NCBI GenBank assembly: GCA_026210745.1
Contig: CP110630.1
Location: 3,968,001-4,032,000, forward strand
DNA from: Exobasidium rhododendri
Taxonomy: Eukaryota; Basidiomycota; Exobasidiomycetes; Exobasidiales; Exobasidiaceae
Length of the DNA: 64,000 bases
Direction of reading: 5' to 3'
Made by a program: the position numbers and the translations under genes. Under the pieces are notes generated by a model, which was not told the origin of the DNA, searched no databases, and was given only the letters and a program-made list of their open reading frames with translations. Numbering within the stretch: the first letter of the stretch is position 1; every line of letters begins with the position of its first letter. This document shows, one piece after another, positions 1 through 11,876 of the stretch.

Positions 1-189
1 CGCCCACAACCTTTCGACCCGACACTGACAGGATGGGACGTCTACGAGCCGGGAAAAGAATTAGGAAAGTACGTGCACCATCTTTTGAAGGCTCACAGAA
101 TCCTCCTTGCTAATCACCCATCCTTCCCATTTCCCCTTCATCCTCACTTTCTCCCTTGCAGCTACTCTATCCACGATCGCAAATCATAA
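1..189 (+). CDS. Partial 3' end of an unrecognised gene
   Basis: An open frame enters from the left edge and reads PTLTGWDVYEPGKELG before a possible gtacgt donor at 69. A branch-like ctaat and an acceptor at 160-161 allow a join (1-68 with 162-189) that ends at a TAA after YSIHDRKS. The GW-x-VY-x-P string resembles the segment after the GRAM domain of myotubularin phosphatases, but a catalytic domain should follow there and does not. I therefore give no function. Too little is visible to decide whether this is a real terminal exon. Confidence 0.3.
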   Translation, partial: RPQPFDPTLTGWDVYEPGKELGKYVHHLLKAHRILLANHPSFPFPLHPHFLPCSYSIHDRKS

Positions 190-376
190 CATCAATGTAC
201 TTTTATCATCTCAATCTCTTCCCTCTGTGCTACTGAGATGCCTATCAGTTGTAATACTCTAGATACGTATCACCGTAGATTTGATTCATGTGAGAGAAAG
301 TACAGCCATCTCGATCCGATGTAGAGTCGAAATAGAGGTGGATAGATGCAGTTGAAGTACGAACTAATGTCGGATA

Positions 377-872
377 TTAAGCCGAAACCTTGGCAGCTGC
401 TCGACTTTCTCGAACTGATATAGGAGAGCATTGATATGAGTTGCTCAGACGCCCCGGAACCACTTCTTCGTGTTCTTCATACTCACGAGCCTTCTCTGAT
501 CCGTGCTTTGCAAATCTCTGGTTTCTCAAGAACTTGGGGTCTGCAGTTAGAATGAGGTAGGCCATAGTCAGCTCAACGTTGACTCTACTACTCTCCCTTT
601 ATTGCGTCGATTCCAATTTCCCATCATATTCCTTCTTTTTACCATCACCCCTACACTACACAAGTGCTCGCATCCCGTACCCTACGACCCTGGCCAGATC
701 CCATATCGCACTATCGTATACCTTCCTCTACCCCCGGTCTCTCTACTTAAAAAGTATTATACTCACTGACTCCTCGCAAATTGGGGTACTTGTTGGTAGA
801 TGGCTTCTTGATTCCATTTCTGTGGGCTTTCGCACTCTGGTTGTGGTTGGTGTGATTCTTTGACTTGGCCAT
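377..872 (-). CDS. RPL29: 60S ribosomal protein L29 (eL29)
   Basis: A small basic protein of the large ribosomal subunit, 65 aa, the usual size for fungal eL29. Three exons: 872-767, 540-487 and 414-377. Exon 1 reads [20 protein letters not shown], the hallmark eL29 start. Exon 2 carries [18 protein letters not shown] and exon 3 ends AAAKVSA. Both introns start gtgagt and end in cag (766-541, 226 bases; 486-415, 72 bases), and the phases 1 and 1 join cleanly. The first intron is long for this window, as often seen in ribosomal protein genes. Its 3' end lies near the partial gene at the left edge. Confidence 0.93.
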
Positions 873-1211
873 CTTGACTGGTGTTGCACTATAGTGGTGA
901 TGAGTGGTTGACACAGAAAGAGTGAGCAGTGAGCGAGTCTAACTCGGTGTGTGCATACCGCCTTCCTGAATCAAGACTGTCACCTAAAGTCAAGAAGTGT
1001 ACGACACGTGGCCACACCGCAGCAGTCCAACGCACTGTTCATACAGGGACGCGACCACAAGCCGAATACAAATCGCGACCTTCATATCATCAAAATCAAG
1101 CCTCCATTGGTAGTGCAGTCGCGACTACAATGTTAGAAAGAGTATTTCGGGGTAGAGGAAGAGGCATCGATCTAGAGTGACATAGTGAACCGTATCGCAC
1201 AAAGCGGTGAT
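873..1211. other. Intergenic: RPL29 promoter and STE14 3' flank
   Basis: This stretch lies upstream of RPL29 and downstream of STE14, both on the minus strand. I see only a tract rich in CTCACT-like repeats just before the RPL29 start on the minus strand. Short open frames here look random in composition. No RNA gene or repeat was found. Confidence 0.5.
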
Positions 1212-2405
1212 CTATCGAATAAAGGGAATGAAAGTTCTGGTTCGCCTCCGGTACTCGACGTATTGTTCACCGAAGAAAGAGACTAGATAGACTTCCTCGC
1301 CTGATATGAAGACGAAAGGGAGAATGTTATCAGCTATGTGATCATGAGGAGCATGCCAATGCGCAGACATACGCACCCTTGATGCGATGCTCAAAGAATC
1401 GCCAAAGAATGATGGCGAAAACGAAAGTGCTGACTGGGTTTCCTAATAGTATCTGAGTGCCTAAAGCCCAGTAGAAGAAGCCAAAGTAGGCAGGATGTCG
1501 TGTAAAACTAGGGCGGGAGAAAGTAAGCTGTCCTGTGTGTCACTTGTTGCTTCGCCGCTTGCTCTCTGCGTCTCGTCACTCACGCGTAGACGCCCTTGGT
1601 GACGAGTTCATGATCTGACCGTTTAGTCGCTGCCACTTCATGAGAGAAGTTGCCAGCTGCATGAATCATGCCAAGCGATCGAACCACCTGACCAGACAGG
1701 AGCATACCGATGCCTGTGATGTGAGGGAAGAACACAGACAGTAAATGGCTGTAGCGTTACAGAAGCGGGTCATGCTGCGACTCACCAACACCCGTCCAGA
1801 CAGTGAGTCGCTTATACTCCGGCAGACAATATGCTTCTAGCAAGAATTCCGCAATGCCGAAGATGTGAGCAAGATGGTATGTTATGCCATTCTGTATCAG
1901 GAACGCTGGCAGAGATCGATGCAAGAGGAAGAAGTCAGTGGAAAAGATCTCACACACTTGAGCAAACATCTTCACTCTGACGCCGACGTCTTCTCTCACA
2001 ATCAGAGTAGAGTCTCGTAGCATTGTATCGAGCAGTAATTACAAACTCGAGTAGATGAAACAGTGACCAAGCCAGGAGATAGAAGTTCAATTGTGGATAT
2101 TGCCAGATATGCTCGACGACGTCCTTCTTTAAGACCATGGGCACAATCCAAGTCCAGCCTGCCGTGCTTCCCTGCAAATGATACCAAGACGAAGAGGAGA
2201 GCAATAAGACAGCTCTGGGCAAGACCAAGCCTGCCAAGGTACCGAGACAGAAAGCAGTCAGTGCAATCCGAAGAGAAGCAGTCGCAAGGACGGGAGGGAT
2301 CGGCGTTGTGGAGCCAGGTGCCAGCATAGAAGTGATCCAATGCTTCAGCCTTTGAGATTTTCCACTGAGGTACTTGGGTGATGGTACCTTTACGGAGGCA
2401 GACAT
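1212..2405 (-). CDS. STE14: Protein-S-isoprenylcysteine O-methyltransferase
   Basis: Methylates the C-terminal prenylcysteine of CaaX proteins (Ras/Rho GTPases, mating pheromone) in the ER membrane. Five exons: 2405-2000, 1905-1786, 1713-1584, 1507-1377, 1300-1212; 291 aa, close to the family norm. Conserved pieces appear in order: EFVITARYNATRLYSDSFL, NGITYHLAHIFGIAEFLLEA, GMIHAAGNFSHEVA with KRSDHELVTKGVY, then FTRHPAYFGFFYWALGTQ and the C-terminal EEVYLVSFFGEQYVEY ending IPFIR. Several hydrophobic segments fit a polytopic membrane protein. All introns use gtgagN or gtgcgt donors with matching phases. I chose the ATG at 2405; an in-frame ATG at 2513 would add 36 residues. Confidence 0.93.
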
Positions 2406-2596
2406 GCCGGTAGACTCGAGCACAAATCCAAGCGAACGTAGCGAGAGGGAGAGGGACACATTCGCGCAAAAGGCCAACGTAAGGAAGGACAATGGGCCAA
2501 TTCGTATCCCCATTGTTGTCTTTAGCCATTGTATTTTAGAGTAGGTTTGGGCTTCGCGCGCACAGACCAAGCAGCCCAGTATGTACAAGGTGTGTC

Positions 2597-2612
2597 GGGG
2601 GGGGGGGGGGGG
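2597..2612. repeat. Run of 16 G
   Basis: A pure G homopolymer in the 295-base gap between the STE14 start and the GMC oxidoreductase stop. No gene is seen in the gap. Length may be unstable or affected by sequencing. Confidence 0.95.
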
Positions 2613-2700
2613 AAAAGAAGAGGGAAAGAGAGGGAGGTCACAAGAGATGGAAGATGGTGGAGAATTGGGTCTGTTTCCTTTGATGCCGTCGACGTAGGTA

Positions 2701-5417
2701 TCACTTGGAATCCTGCTTGATCAGGTCGGCAGCTGCGCAAGTGAAGAAGAGAGACAGCCGGTTGGGATGGACGATTAGCACTCATCACGTACCTTGCCCC
2801 TCACATCTCGCCGTGTCAATCATGCTCACCCTTGACGCCGACTACGTAGCAAGCACTCAAGATGTGACCTGAAGGCATCACAGGAATAATGCTGGCGTCT
2901 GCGACACGAATGTTGGACGTGCCGTACACTTTGAGCTTGTTGTCCACTACACCACCCTTTTCTTGGCTCATCATGGAGCATGTACCGACGGGGTGGTAGG
3001 TGGTACCTGTGAAGTCTTTGATGTACTCTTCATAGTCCTTGACCGTCTTGTACTTGCTGTGAGAGGGAGTGTGCAAGTCGAGCACAATATCCTTCAACGG
3101 TCCACTTTCGACACTTTCGACTACGTGTTTGAGAGAGAGGGCCATTATCTGAAGATCGGCATTGTTGCTGAAGTACTTTGGATCAATGGCGGGTGGCGCA
3201 TCAATGTCATCACTAGTGATGTGGACGGTTCCACGAGAGAAGGGGTACTGCAAAGCAACAACAGAGGTCAAGTAGCCAGCACCATCCTTGGGAGCGCCAT
3301 CGGAAGTTAAAAAGCCTGCAAGTAGGAAAGGGTGAGGAGGTTTAGAAAGTAGGTCGATGAATGGGAAATGCTGTTCTTCGAGCCCTCTCTCTTTCTGTAA
3401 CTTACCTGGAATAAGGATCTGCCTGAGATTATGGAGAGAGAGAGAGATTGTGAAGGTTGTTGGGGGCATCAGTTGCCTGCACTCTCCTCACCTCCGCTCA
3501 CGTATCTCCGTCGACTAGCACTCACTCCATGGCAGGGGCCTTGTTGGAGAGCCACTTGTCCAATTGCAACTGGTTCGTCTGCTTCATGCCCTCGCTCCAG
3601 TCCGACATGTCACCTTGATCGACTTGGCGATGAATCTCATTCACTTCTTCTTTGCTCAAGAAAGACTCGAGGGAATGGAATGCAAAGCCCGAGACTGTGG
3701 AGCCTACGATACCACGATCAGAGAGTTTGTCGTCCTTGGCGAGGCTGAGGGGAGGGGGAGCGGTAAGGGTGCAAATCAGCGACTTTGCCCATCAGCAGAC
3801 GGCAAGGAGGATACCTCAAGCTTCTCACAATTGCTCCATCGACTTCTGGGCAAATTCTGGCTTCCTCATACTATCCCAGGTGACAGCCTTTTCAGCATTC
3901 ACTTCAAAGACGGCACCGGTGAACATGTGTTCCTGCAGATTCTTTCCCACACCGCTGCTCTCTACCTTGACTTCGATACCGGCACTCTTGAGGACTTCAG
4001 CATTTCCAATTCCTGAGAGTTCAAGCTGAGGGAGGAGGAGGAGGAGTAGGAGGAGGGGAATGCGATGTTGATGATCTGTCTTTTCTAACGGGTGCAACGA
4101 CCTCGCTACTTTCACTCACCACTTGCGGGCTCTTGAAAGTACCGGCCGATACAATGACTTCCTTGCGAATCTTCACGACATGCTCTTTGCCATCTTTAAA
4201 GTAAGAGACTCCAGTCGCTTTTTGCAGGCCATTGTCACTCGCCAACTCAATGCGAGCAACATTTGCCCCGGTCAAGACCTTGAAGTTGGTGCGCTTGGCG
4301 TTTGGCTCGTAGTAGGCCTGGTAGCGAATAATAGAAGAGAGAGACATTTCAGTCGGAGATGAACTCCTTTTCAGCGGAAGCAAGCACGCCGACTTACATT
4401 GGCAGCGTAACTTCGAAGATTCGTGTCGGGGCACATCGTCGAAGGACAATTCCATATTCCGCTATTCTCACCCGAAGCGCAGCCATCTTCCGCCTCTTGA
4501 TGGCCCTGATCTTTGAGCATCTTGTTCCAGAGCAGCTGAGCTTCAGTGTACCACGACGAGAAGGTGACTTGGACAGGGCCTTCATCGCCGTGATGAGATT
4601 TGTTGACTCTTGCCAGGTGACTCCCTTGAGCGGGCGATTTGATCTCTGACGTGGTAGAGATGCTCTTATAGTACGGCGTCAAGGAAGACCAGTCCCACCC
4701 CGGGTTTCCCAGCTTCTCAATCGAGTCAAAGTCAGCAGAGTGGCCTCTTTGCCAGCAGCTGGATCGAGAGACACAGTCGGTGTCAGCAACACTGTACGCC
4801 GGCACAAGTACCCCTTCTTCCTTCTTATTGCATTCTCACAGGAAATTGAGGGCAGAGCTTCCTCCGAGCACCTTGCCTCGAGGCAACACCCACTCGCGAT
4901 CGTTGCTGTTCTTCTGTGGGACAGTCTTCAAGCACCAATCATACTTGGGGTCCATCAGACTTTGACCAATCATGACAGGGTAGTCAATCTACATAATACG
5001 CACGAAGCGGGTGTGCCAGGAGAAAGTCATCAGCGCTGTGTGCTGAAGGGCTCTGTGCTGCAGAGCTTACCTTAGGATCATTCGGTCGCCACTCTCCTGC
5101 CTCCAAGACACCAACAGTCACGCTGGGGTCGTCAGAGAGCTTGGCAGCGCATGCTAATCCGGCAGTGCCGCCTCCCTAAAGTAAAGCAAGAGTGAGCTGG
5201 TGAGTCATCTCTCAGAGTACTTGTGCGTCAGAACTTACAATAACAACACTAGAAAGGATGGAGGGAGGAAGTGAAGGAGAGGTGGAGAGTGTGTGTCAGT
5301 GATCGTGAAAAGGACCTAGGCTCAAGATGACGATGTCGGCACTCACTAGTCAAACACTTTGAAGTCGTTGATCGTCGAGTTTGTAGCCATAGCTTGTGGC
5401 TCAGGAGGAGCGGCCAT
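2701..5417 (-). CDS. GMC-family FAD oxidoreductase
   Basis: Glucose-methanol-choline flavoprotein oxidising an alcohol or sugar; substrate unknown. Eleven exons: 5417-5347, 5248-5239, 5175-5071, 4988-4840, 4758-4398, 4317-4120, 4025-3829, 3744-3526, 3422-3406, 3315-2830, 2732-2701; 614 aa. The N-terminal Rossmann motif VVIGGGTAGLACA lies at residues 25-37. GMC signature 1 (GKVLGGSS) is at 100-107 and signature 2 (GTFKSPQVLELSGIG) at 291-305. The C-terminal HPVGTCSM starts at 550 and PSGH ends at His593. No signal peptide is seen, so it is probably intracellular. Exons 2 (10 bases) and 9 (17 bases) are microexons; exon 2 supplies the VVI before the glycine-rich loop. Closest types are choline dehydrogenase and alcohol oxidase-like proteins. 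Confidence 0.92.
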
Positions 5418-6165
5418 CTCGGATTGAATAGAAAAGGGGAAAGAGGAAGGGGGTGGGGAGTAGTAGTAAGGAGGAGGAAGGTAGCTTTTGTATAGGGGAG
5501 TGGTGAAAAGGAGGAAGAGAGCGCAACGGAACGCAGGACCTCGACGAACAGACTTGTCTATACCTCAGTCATACCTTTACCCCCTTCTCCCTTGCCTGAG
5601 TACAGAAATCGGTCTAGCGATGCACTATCACACACCCCACTACACGCTTGGCGTGAATTCCCATCAAACGAGGCTGATTTGTTACTTTCGTAGTCGGAAA
5701 AGGCGGTCACTCAACGTTGGGTGATCAACCCCGCACTTAATTGTCACATGTCGAATTAGAGTAATTATAATGACTCGCATTCTATAAACGTATACAACAT
5801 ACAAGATGTGAGATTGGATGTAGAAAGTCGCAGTGCGTCCGAGTCCGAACAGAGGTGATTCATGTATACTAAATAGTTCGACGGCGCCTTTGAGAAAAAG
5901 GAAGGGACCGCGCGGCAGAATTGGTTTTCCCGTACTTTAGGGAGGTGGGGAATGCTCCAATCAGTCACCGGTCCGGATAGTATGAGCAAGGCGGCCAAAC
6001 GCTCATGCGGTACCGGGCGGTGGCGGTCGTCGTGTAAGTGTCTGACACGTCTCATAAGAGCATGTGATGTTGTACCGCACCTCGATAACAGGCCAAAACC
6101 CAATGACAATTGATGAGAACAAGTACAATGAGAAGGAAGACCAACGAGAGTGTCGGAGAATCGCA
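5418..6165. other. Intergenic: GMC promoter, BSD2 3' flank
   Basis: A 748-base gap upstream of the GMC gene and downstream of BSD2. It has pyrimidine-rich patches. An open frame antisense to the gap (5765-6166) has no recognisable motif and abuts the BSD2 stop, so I do not call it. No RNA gene or repeat seen. Confidence 0.5.
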
Positions 6166-8131
6166 TCAGGCCAGCAGACCAACGTTTCTCATGCTGTGCA
6201 GCAACCGTTCATCGTTGTCAATCAGGCCTGCTTCTGGATCAGTTGTAGTCCCTTCCGTCGTCCGATGCCTTCCTGGGAAGATTACCCAATCCTCCGCTGA
6301 GTGACCACGCTGACGTTGAGGTCCCCCATTTCGAAAAGCCATTCCCAGGGATTGGAGGAAACCAACTGGTCCCTGATCTCTCTCTTGCGTGTTGGTAGAA
6401 GCAGCAGCAGCTCCGGTGGAGTTGGCGGCCTCGTCTCGATCAGAATCCCTTCTCGCTGCATCGACCAGTTGACGGCCCCAACGATGAACTCTCCAGTAGC
6501 TCAAAACAGAGCTGAGTAAGATGAACCAACCAATGCCCATCAAAATGTAAGCGAGCCACTCCGTGCTAGCACTCATACTTTCCGCACTGGGTATCGTCAT
6601 TCCGTTATCGTCGAGCGCCAAAGCATCAGCCGTCGAGCTTGCATTTGCGCTACTCGTGATGTTCTTTGCAGAAGAGACAGCATCCAACGTCTGTCGAATG
6701 GCAAAGGAGATGCCTCGTGAGACCCAATCTCGTTTGCCTTCCTCTCCCGTCATGACCGGTTTGCCAGTGTTTGCCCACCATGCCGAGGGAGGAGATGGCG
6801 TGCTCATATCCTCTGATCCAGTAGCGGGGGACAAGCCGTCGTCCGGAAGCTTTCCTTCTCCGATCTGTATCGCCCTGGTGCGCAGATAAAAGCCATACTG
6901 CACCAAGGTAATCCCCAACCCGGCGCGAGAACCACAGCGAGCGGCATGAGTAGTGTGAAGCAGGTAAGTCAGCAGGAAACCGACAAATTGGAAGCTCATT
7001 GAGACGAGTAAGTTCCAGGCAAAGCCGAAAAAGTTCCCCACTGGCAAGCCTTCCACGATGAGATCCTCGATGGCTCCAACAGTTGCACCGCCTGGTGTCC
7101 AGCCCATGCCACCGGGTGCAAGCGGATGCAAACCTCCTGCACCACCAATGATGGTAGTCTCCCAGTAAGGAGGGGCCGTATCTGCAGCAGCCGTCTCGTA
7201 CGTGGGCGGAAGAACGTCGTCGACCTTAATAAGTCGCAAGCAAGAGGGCAAAAAAGACTGTAAGCGAATGAAAGTGAATGGCCAGCGCAGATAAATCAAG
7301 CTTGATACGCACCAAATCATCATCGTCACCACGGTCCTCTCCGTTCTCTCCTACTCTACGTCTCCTCTCAGGCTTTGCATTCATATTGGCAAAGACACCA
7401 TCTTGACCCATTCCACCTCCCATAACTCCTCGTGTAGATGATCGAGCTCTTGCGCTGTTTTCATCCTCTGTACTGAGACTGTTGTATGTGGCACCCGGTA
7501 CACGCATACCCACAAATCTACCGAATCTACCCAGTGCAATTCTCATCTTAGAGATCGAGGTCTCGTTTATGCCATTTGCACCATTTAGACCACCAATGCC
7601 TCCATCATTCGCATTCAGGCGACTCTGCGCGCCTGGTGAAGCAGCCCTAGAGACATTGACGCTGTTGGATCGAGATGCATTGGGTCGAGCAGAAGTGAAG
7701 TAGGAGGCACCTTCGAAATCATAAGAATTACTTTGCTGCGTTGGTCCTGAATCGCTTCGGTTAGAAGCAGGTGTGACGAATCCGACTGTATGAGTGTAAG
7801 GAGGTGCATCGCTTGTTTGATTGGCATCAAATGCTCCAAGTGGGTCTGATTGCAAGGCATCTCCTGCATCGAAGAAGACGTCTCTTGACTGCACAGGTGG
7901 TGGAGAGACTGGAATGGCCAGCCTAGTGTCTACTCTCCTGCCATTGTCATCTGCGCTCCTCAAGTATTCATCCTCGTCATCTTCTTCGTCACTTCCAAAA
8001 GCAGCTGCCAATTCAGCTCTTCTGTCGTAGGCCGAGGATGAAGTTGATTGCCCGTTCGATCTATTGGAGCGACGAGGCGGATCCAGGAGAGAAGCAGTGT
8101 CAGACGACGTCGACCCCTGGGCATTTGGCAT
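6166..8131 (-). CDS. BSD2: BSD2/NDFIP-family membrane adaptor of Rsp5
   Basis: Membrane adaptor that brings the HECT ubiquitin ligase Rsp5/Nedd4 to Golgi-endosomal cargo such as metal transporters. Two exons, 8131-7313 and 7224-6166, phase 0; 625 aa, longer than yeast Bsd2 because of a low-complexity N-terminal half rich in Ser, Asn and acidic residues. The join places the PPxY motif LPPTYE at about 278-283, next to a second proline-tyrosine site (TAPPYWE). Membrane segments follow at about 336-362 (FFGFAWNLLVSMSFQFVGFL), 373-388 and 490-512. The loop TTHAARCGSRAGLGITLVQYGF is typical of the family. The acceptor is ttaag. Confidence 0.88.
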
Positions 8132-8608
8132 TTTCGCCACAGAGAAACGAATTGGGGTCTCTGCAGAGATGAATAAATGGAGAAGTGCTTGGTCTCGCGG
8201 CGAAGAGAGCAAGACTCCGGACGCTGGATGAAGGAGAGAAATATAGGTGATGGATTATGCCGGAACCAGTAAGTGGAAAGATGAGGGGAGCGCAGTAAGA
8301 TGGGTGAGTCAAGATGTAAGCTCCAAATAAACTTGGCCGTTGACCTATGCAGGCCGGAAGGGCGCGCGCCTTTGGAGATTAGACCGACGAGCAGTTTAAT
8401 TTGGCAGGGCAGAGAGTGTATAGAATAATGTAGATACGAAAGGTAGGCTGGGAGGACCTTACACTTGCAATGCGCGTAGATACACATTCTAATTTATATT
8501 ACTAATTTGGGATCACTGATGGACAGATTGGTAGTGAAGATTGCAGGCGATCGAGCCTCTCCCCCGATGAGACCTATCATTCAGTCCACTGCGCGGATCC
8601 AGAGTGCA
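8132..8608. other. Intergenic: BSD2 promoter, GID5 3' flank
   Basis: A 477-base gap. It contains a GGCGCGCGCC palindrome near 8361-8370, about 230 bases upstream of the BSD2 start. Nothing else recognisable on either strand. Confidence 0.5.
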
Positions 8609-11600
8609 CTAATCAACGAAGCGACCAAGAAGGCCCTTAGCTCGATCCGAGACATCACGCTCGGGGTCGTCAATAAGTTCCTTTAATCGCCTGTCGAAAT
8701 GAAATTTCTTTAATCGATTTACTGCTTCGATGGCGACGACTGTTTCAAGGAAGAAGGATTGGTATGTATTTAGTCGGTCGAGTATCGTCATCATCATCAG
8801 AGTGTGAAGGGGTCCTCGATCTCGATGCTCACTAGTGCCTCGAGGAAAGGGTTGAGTCAGGTTGGTGACGGCCCATATCCCTGCTTCTCTGACTTCCGGT
8901 CGAGGATGGTTCTGAGAAGAGATGTGAGGGTAATCGAGTGAGATTGTACGCAGGTATGTTTCAACTTACGCAACTCACAAGGAAATATGCGAGAGCATCG
9001 AGAAGATTCGGTCGATTGATGATCAGCCTACGGTGTTCTTCACTGCCTGTAGCGACATTGACAATGATGAAAGCAGCCTGCTCTAAGACATTATCATTCT
9101 TTTGCTCCCATATAACCTCTTCTACCATGTCCAGCAACTTTGGACCACCTCCGAAACCGTGGAGAGCCACTTCAATATCCCCCTCTTGGCAGCTGCAAAG
9201 ATTTTGGATGATATTCAGCGCTTGTTCTTGAAGTTCCTCCTCCCCCTCTCTGGATTTGTACGCCATTTCGAAGATGAAGTCCCACTTCAGACAGTCCATC
9301 ACAAGTCTTTTCGTGGCAGCATCACTCGCATACAGAAGGTTCTTCAGTGCCCAAAGAGCGTTCAACTTGCTGGGCCCAAAAGATGATCTTGCCAATTCCA
9401 CCAACTTTTCAATACCTCCTCCTTCCAGGAGAATCTGCTTCATTGGACTGAAATTGAGAACCAAATTGCACACCGATGCTGTAGCTTCCACCTTCACTTG
9501 CTCATCCTCCTCTTGATTGTGCAGTATGGCTAGTAACTTCGCTGCTACTCCTGCGTCGACAAGTGAAGTTCGAAGGATGCTGATGCTCCTGCTCAATGCT
9601 CGAATCAATCGACAAGCTGCTATTCGAATTCCTAGCTGTGGTGCTGAGAGCGAGACGACAATGGAGGGCAGTAGGGTGGGAGTAGTGTGATCCACCAGCT
9701 TCCTGCGTATTTCGTCACTTTGAAAGCACAGGGAAGCAAGTGCAGTTAAAGTGGCTTCCCTTAAACGAAGAGAGTGGTCGTCGATGGTAGTCTCGTTCCC
9801 CAACTTGACGGTGATTTGCTTGCTCTTTCCTAGTAATTTTGCCAGTTTATCGATGCAGTCATACTGGTCACAGGCCAGCATTTGTAGATCAGAGTCATCA
9901 GCAAGCAGCTTTGCTAGTGCGAAAATGGCAGCGACTTGGACATCACCCGAGAAGTCCATGAGCTCGACCAAGACAGACAGGACGCATTCGTTCGTCTTTG
10001 GTGTGAAAGGATGCACCTTGATGATATGAGCAAGGCAGCAAAATGCCGCTAGTCGAATTGGAGCAGAAGAATCCATGCGAAGATTTAGGAGCATCGAGGT
10101 GGGGATCATGCCAGATGGGGCTGGTGAAAGAGAAATAATCAGCTTCGCTCGGTCTCGTTGCAACAGAATGAGAGACAAATGACTCACTTAGACATGCAAA
10201 GAGACGTCCACTGGTATCGCTGTTTTCCCTTGAAAGATCTGTCAGGGCCCAAAGCGCAGCTTCTTGGGTCTACGACAAGCTTCGGCGTAAGACATACGTC
10301 GCAAATCTCCCCATCTTTCTGCACTGACCTTTGCATAGCCACATTCGGTGGCTTCCAGGAGCACATCAAGAAGACCTTTGCTTGAACTTATAAAGGTGTC
10401 ATCTGAATCCGTCTGAGCATTCTCCTCTTCGTTGACATCTGTACTTTTCCCTCTCTTCACAAAGAAAGCCTGCATAGGCTCGCCCACCGTTTGGCTCTCT
10501 TTCTTCCTTCCCCTCTCCTCGTGGGGACCGGGGTTCCAGAAGGGGCTATCGGAAGCCACAAAGTCTAAGATGATCCTCCTTCTCTTCTTTAGAGTAAGTC
10601 CCGGCGACGTTTCCTCCTGGCCAGAGATAGCAAAGCAAGAGGACAGAATTCCAAGAACCATTTCTGTGATGGCTAACAAGCGGACCTGATTCGACATGAT
10701 CGGCGTGCTCGGTCGGCTTGAACCAGGTGAGTTGCTGAATCTTTGCTGGGATGAACTTGACATTCGACTGGAGCTGCGTGAAGTGACTAGATCGGACAGC
10801 GTCGGAAAGCTTGGAAGAGCAGGACTAGTTGGTCTCGTTGATGATCGGCTATTGGCAAGTGACGTCAACTGAGAGGAAGTGGTAGATTTCACACTCTTGA
10901 GCAAGGGAATCTTCGAGATAAAGAGTGTTCCAAGCCAGTAGGGTAAGTTCTCTTCACTCAATGCGAAGCTGATTGACCTTCTGGCCGAAAGCATCAGCTC
11001 TTCCCTTGGCGAGGTAGTCGGCAAGTCCGCCTTTACTAGCAGTACACCATCTCCTTTCGATGTTGACGTGGATGTCATCTGCGTATCGCCATCAGTATCA
11101 AAGCCTGCATCTGCTATATGCCAGCCAACGATTTCCCTGGAGCTTTTTCCCATACCAGCGAGCGCTCTGCCCTTCAGGTGTGAAGTGGCTGCTACGTCCA
11201 AGCGAGAGCTCAAGCCTAGTCCCCTTTCCCACTTTGTTCCGGGTGAAATTTCATCTGCCAGTGCCATCAGAAGAGAGCGCAAAGCTCGAAGCAGCGATTC
11301 TACCAGCTTCAGATTCGCAGTGTCATACGGGTCCGCTGTGAAGCTAGTGGAAAGTCGACGTAGTGAAGCGAGCAGAGCTTCGGTGGTGTGCGCTCGACAC
11401 ATTGACAAGAGAGTAGGGGCAGGTGCACCATGCGCCAATGACCCAATGATAGTAGCAGCTAAGCTTTGTAGCTCATGTCCAGACTCAGGATCGTCAAGGA
11501 GTGCGACGAAGCTTTTGGACGTCTGTCAGTTCGATGAGCCATCCTACTTACTCCTACCCCCCTTGCTTTAGTACTTACCTTGGAATCTTCCCTTGCGACA

Positions 11601-11679
11601 CCAGCTCCGACTTTTTCGTTCTACTGCCGATGACTGAGTTTCTCAGAGAGCGCAGTTGGGCAACGTCGAGCAACGCCAT
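8609..11679 (-). CDS. GID5: GID/CTLH ubiquitin ligase armadillo subunit (ARMC8)
   Basis: Armadillo-repeat scaffold that holds the substrate receptor in the GID/CTLH E3 ligase. Five exons: 11679-11579, 11511-10329, 10269-10188, 10120-8979, 8911-8609; 936 aa. The N-terminus LRNSVIGSRTKKSEL matches the ARMC8 start (DMKNAVIGNNKQKANL type). The C-terminal half is a run of ARM repeats, for example LRTSLVDAGVAAKLLAIL, VCNLVLNFSPMKQILLEGG and LNALWALKNLLYASD, and ends EVREAGIWAVTNLTQPF plus a final repeat. The splice into exon 3 restores EAALWALTDLSREN. A serine-rich insertion in exon 2 (about residues 220-350) makes it longer than human ARMC8. The exon 1-2 acceptor (ccaaaag) was chosen because it restores PSFVALLDD in frame. 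Confidence 0.9.
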
Positions 11680-11876
11680 AGCTGCTTCAAGAACGTCGTA
11701 TAATGTAAGATGAAGCAGAGAGGGGAGAGAGAGACAAAGACTTTACACGTCCAGATTCAGTCGTGCGCGGACGAGTGGAGAAGAGGAGGGTAAAGTTAAG
11801 GGGGGGGGGCGTGCCAAGAGAGTGTCACAATAAATTCAATTCAATTAGATAAAAACGGTGCAACAATCGTACACCT

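Noticed and set aside
2002-2529. Alternative minus-strand frame starting MAKDNNGDTNW over the STE14 5' region
   Set aside because: It runs in a different frame from the conserved STE14 sequence and has no family support; the STE14 frame from 2405 explains the region.
5765-6166. Minus-strand frame of 133 codons after the BSD2 stop
   Set aside because: It has no recognisable motif, overlaps the 3' flank of BSD2 and shows no credible protein character.
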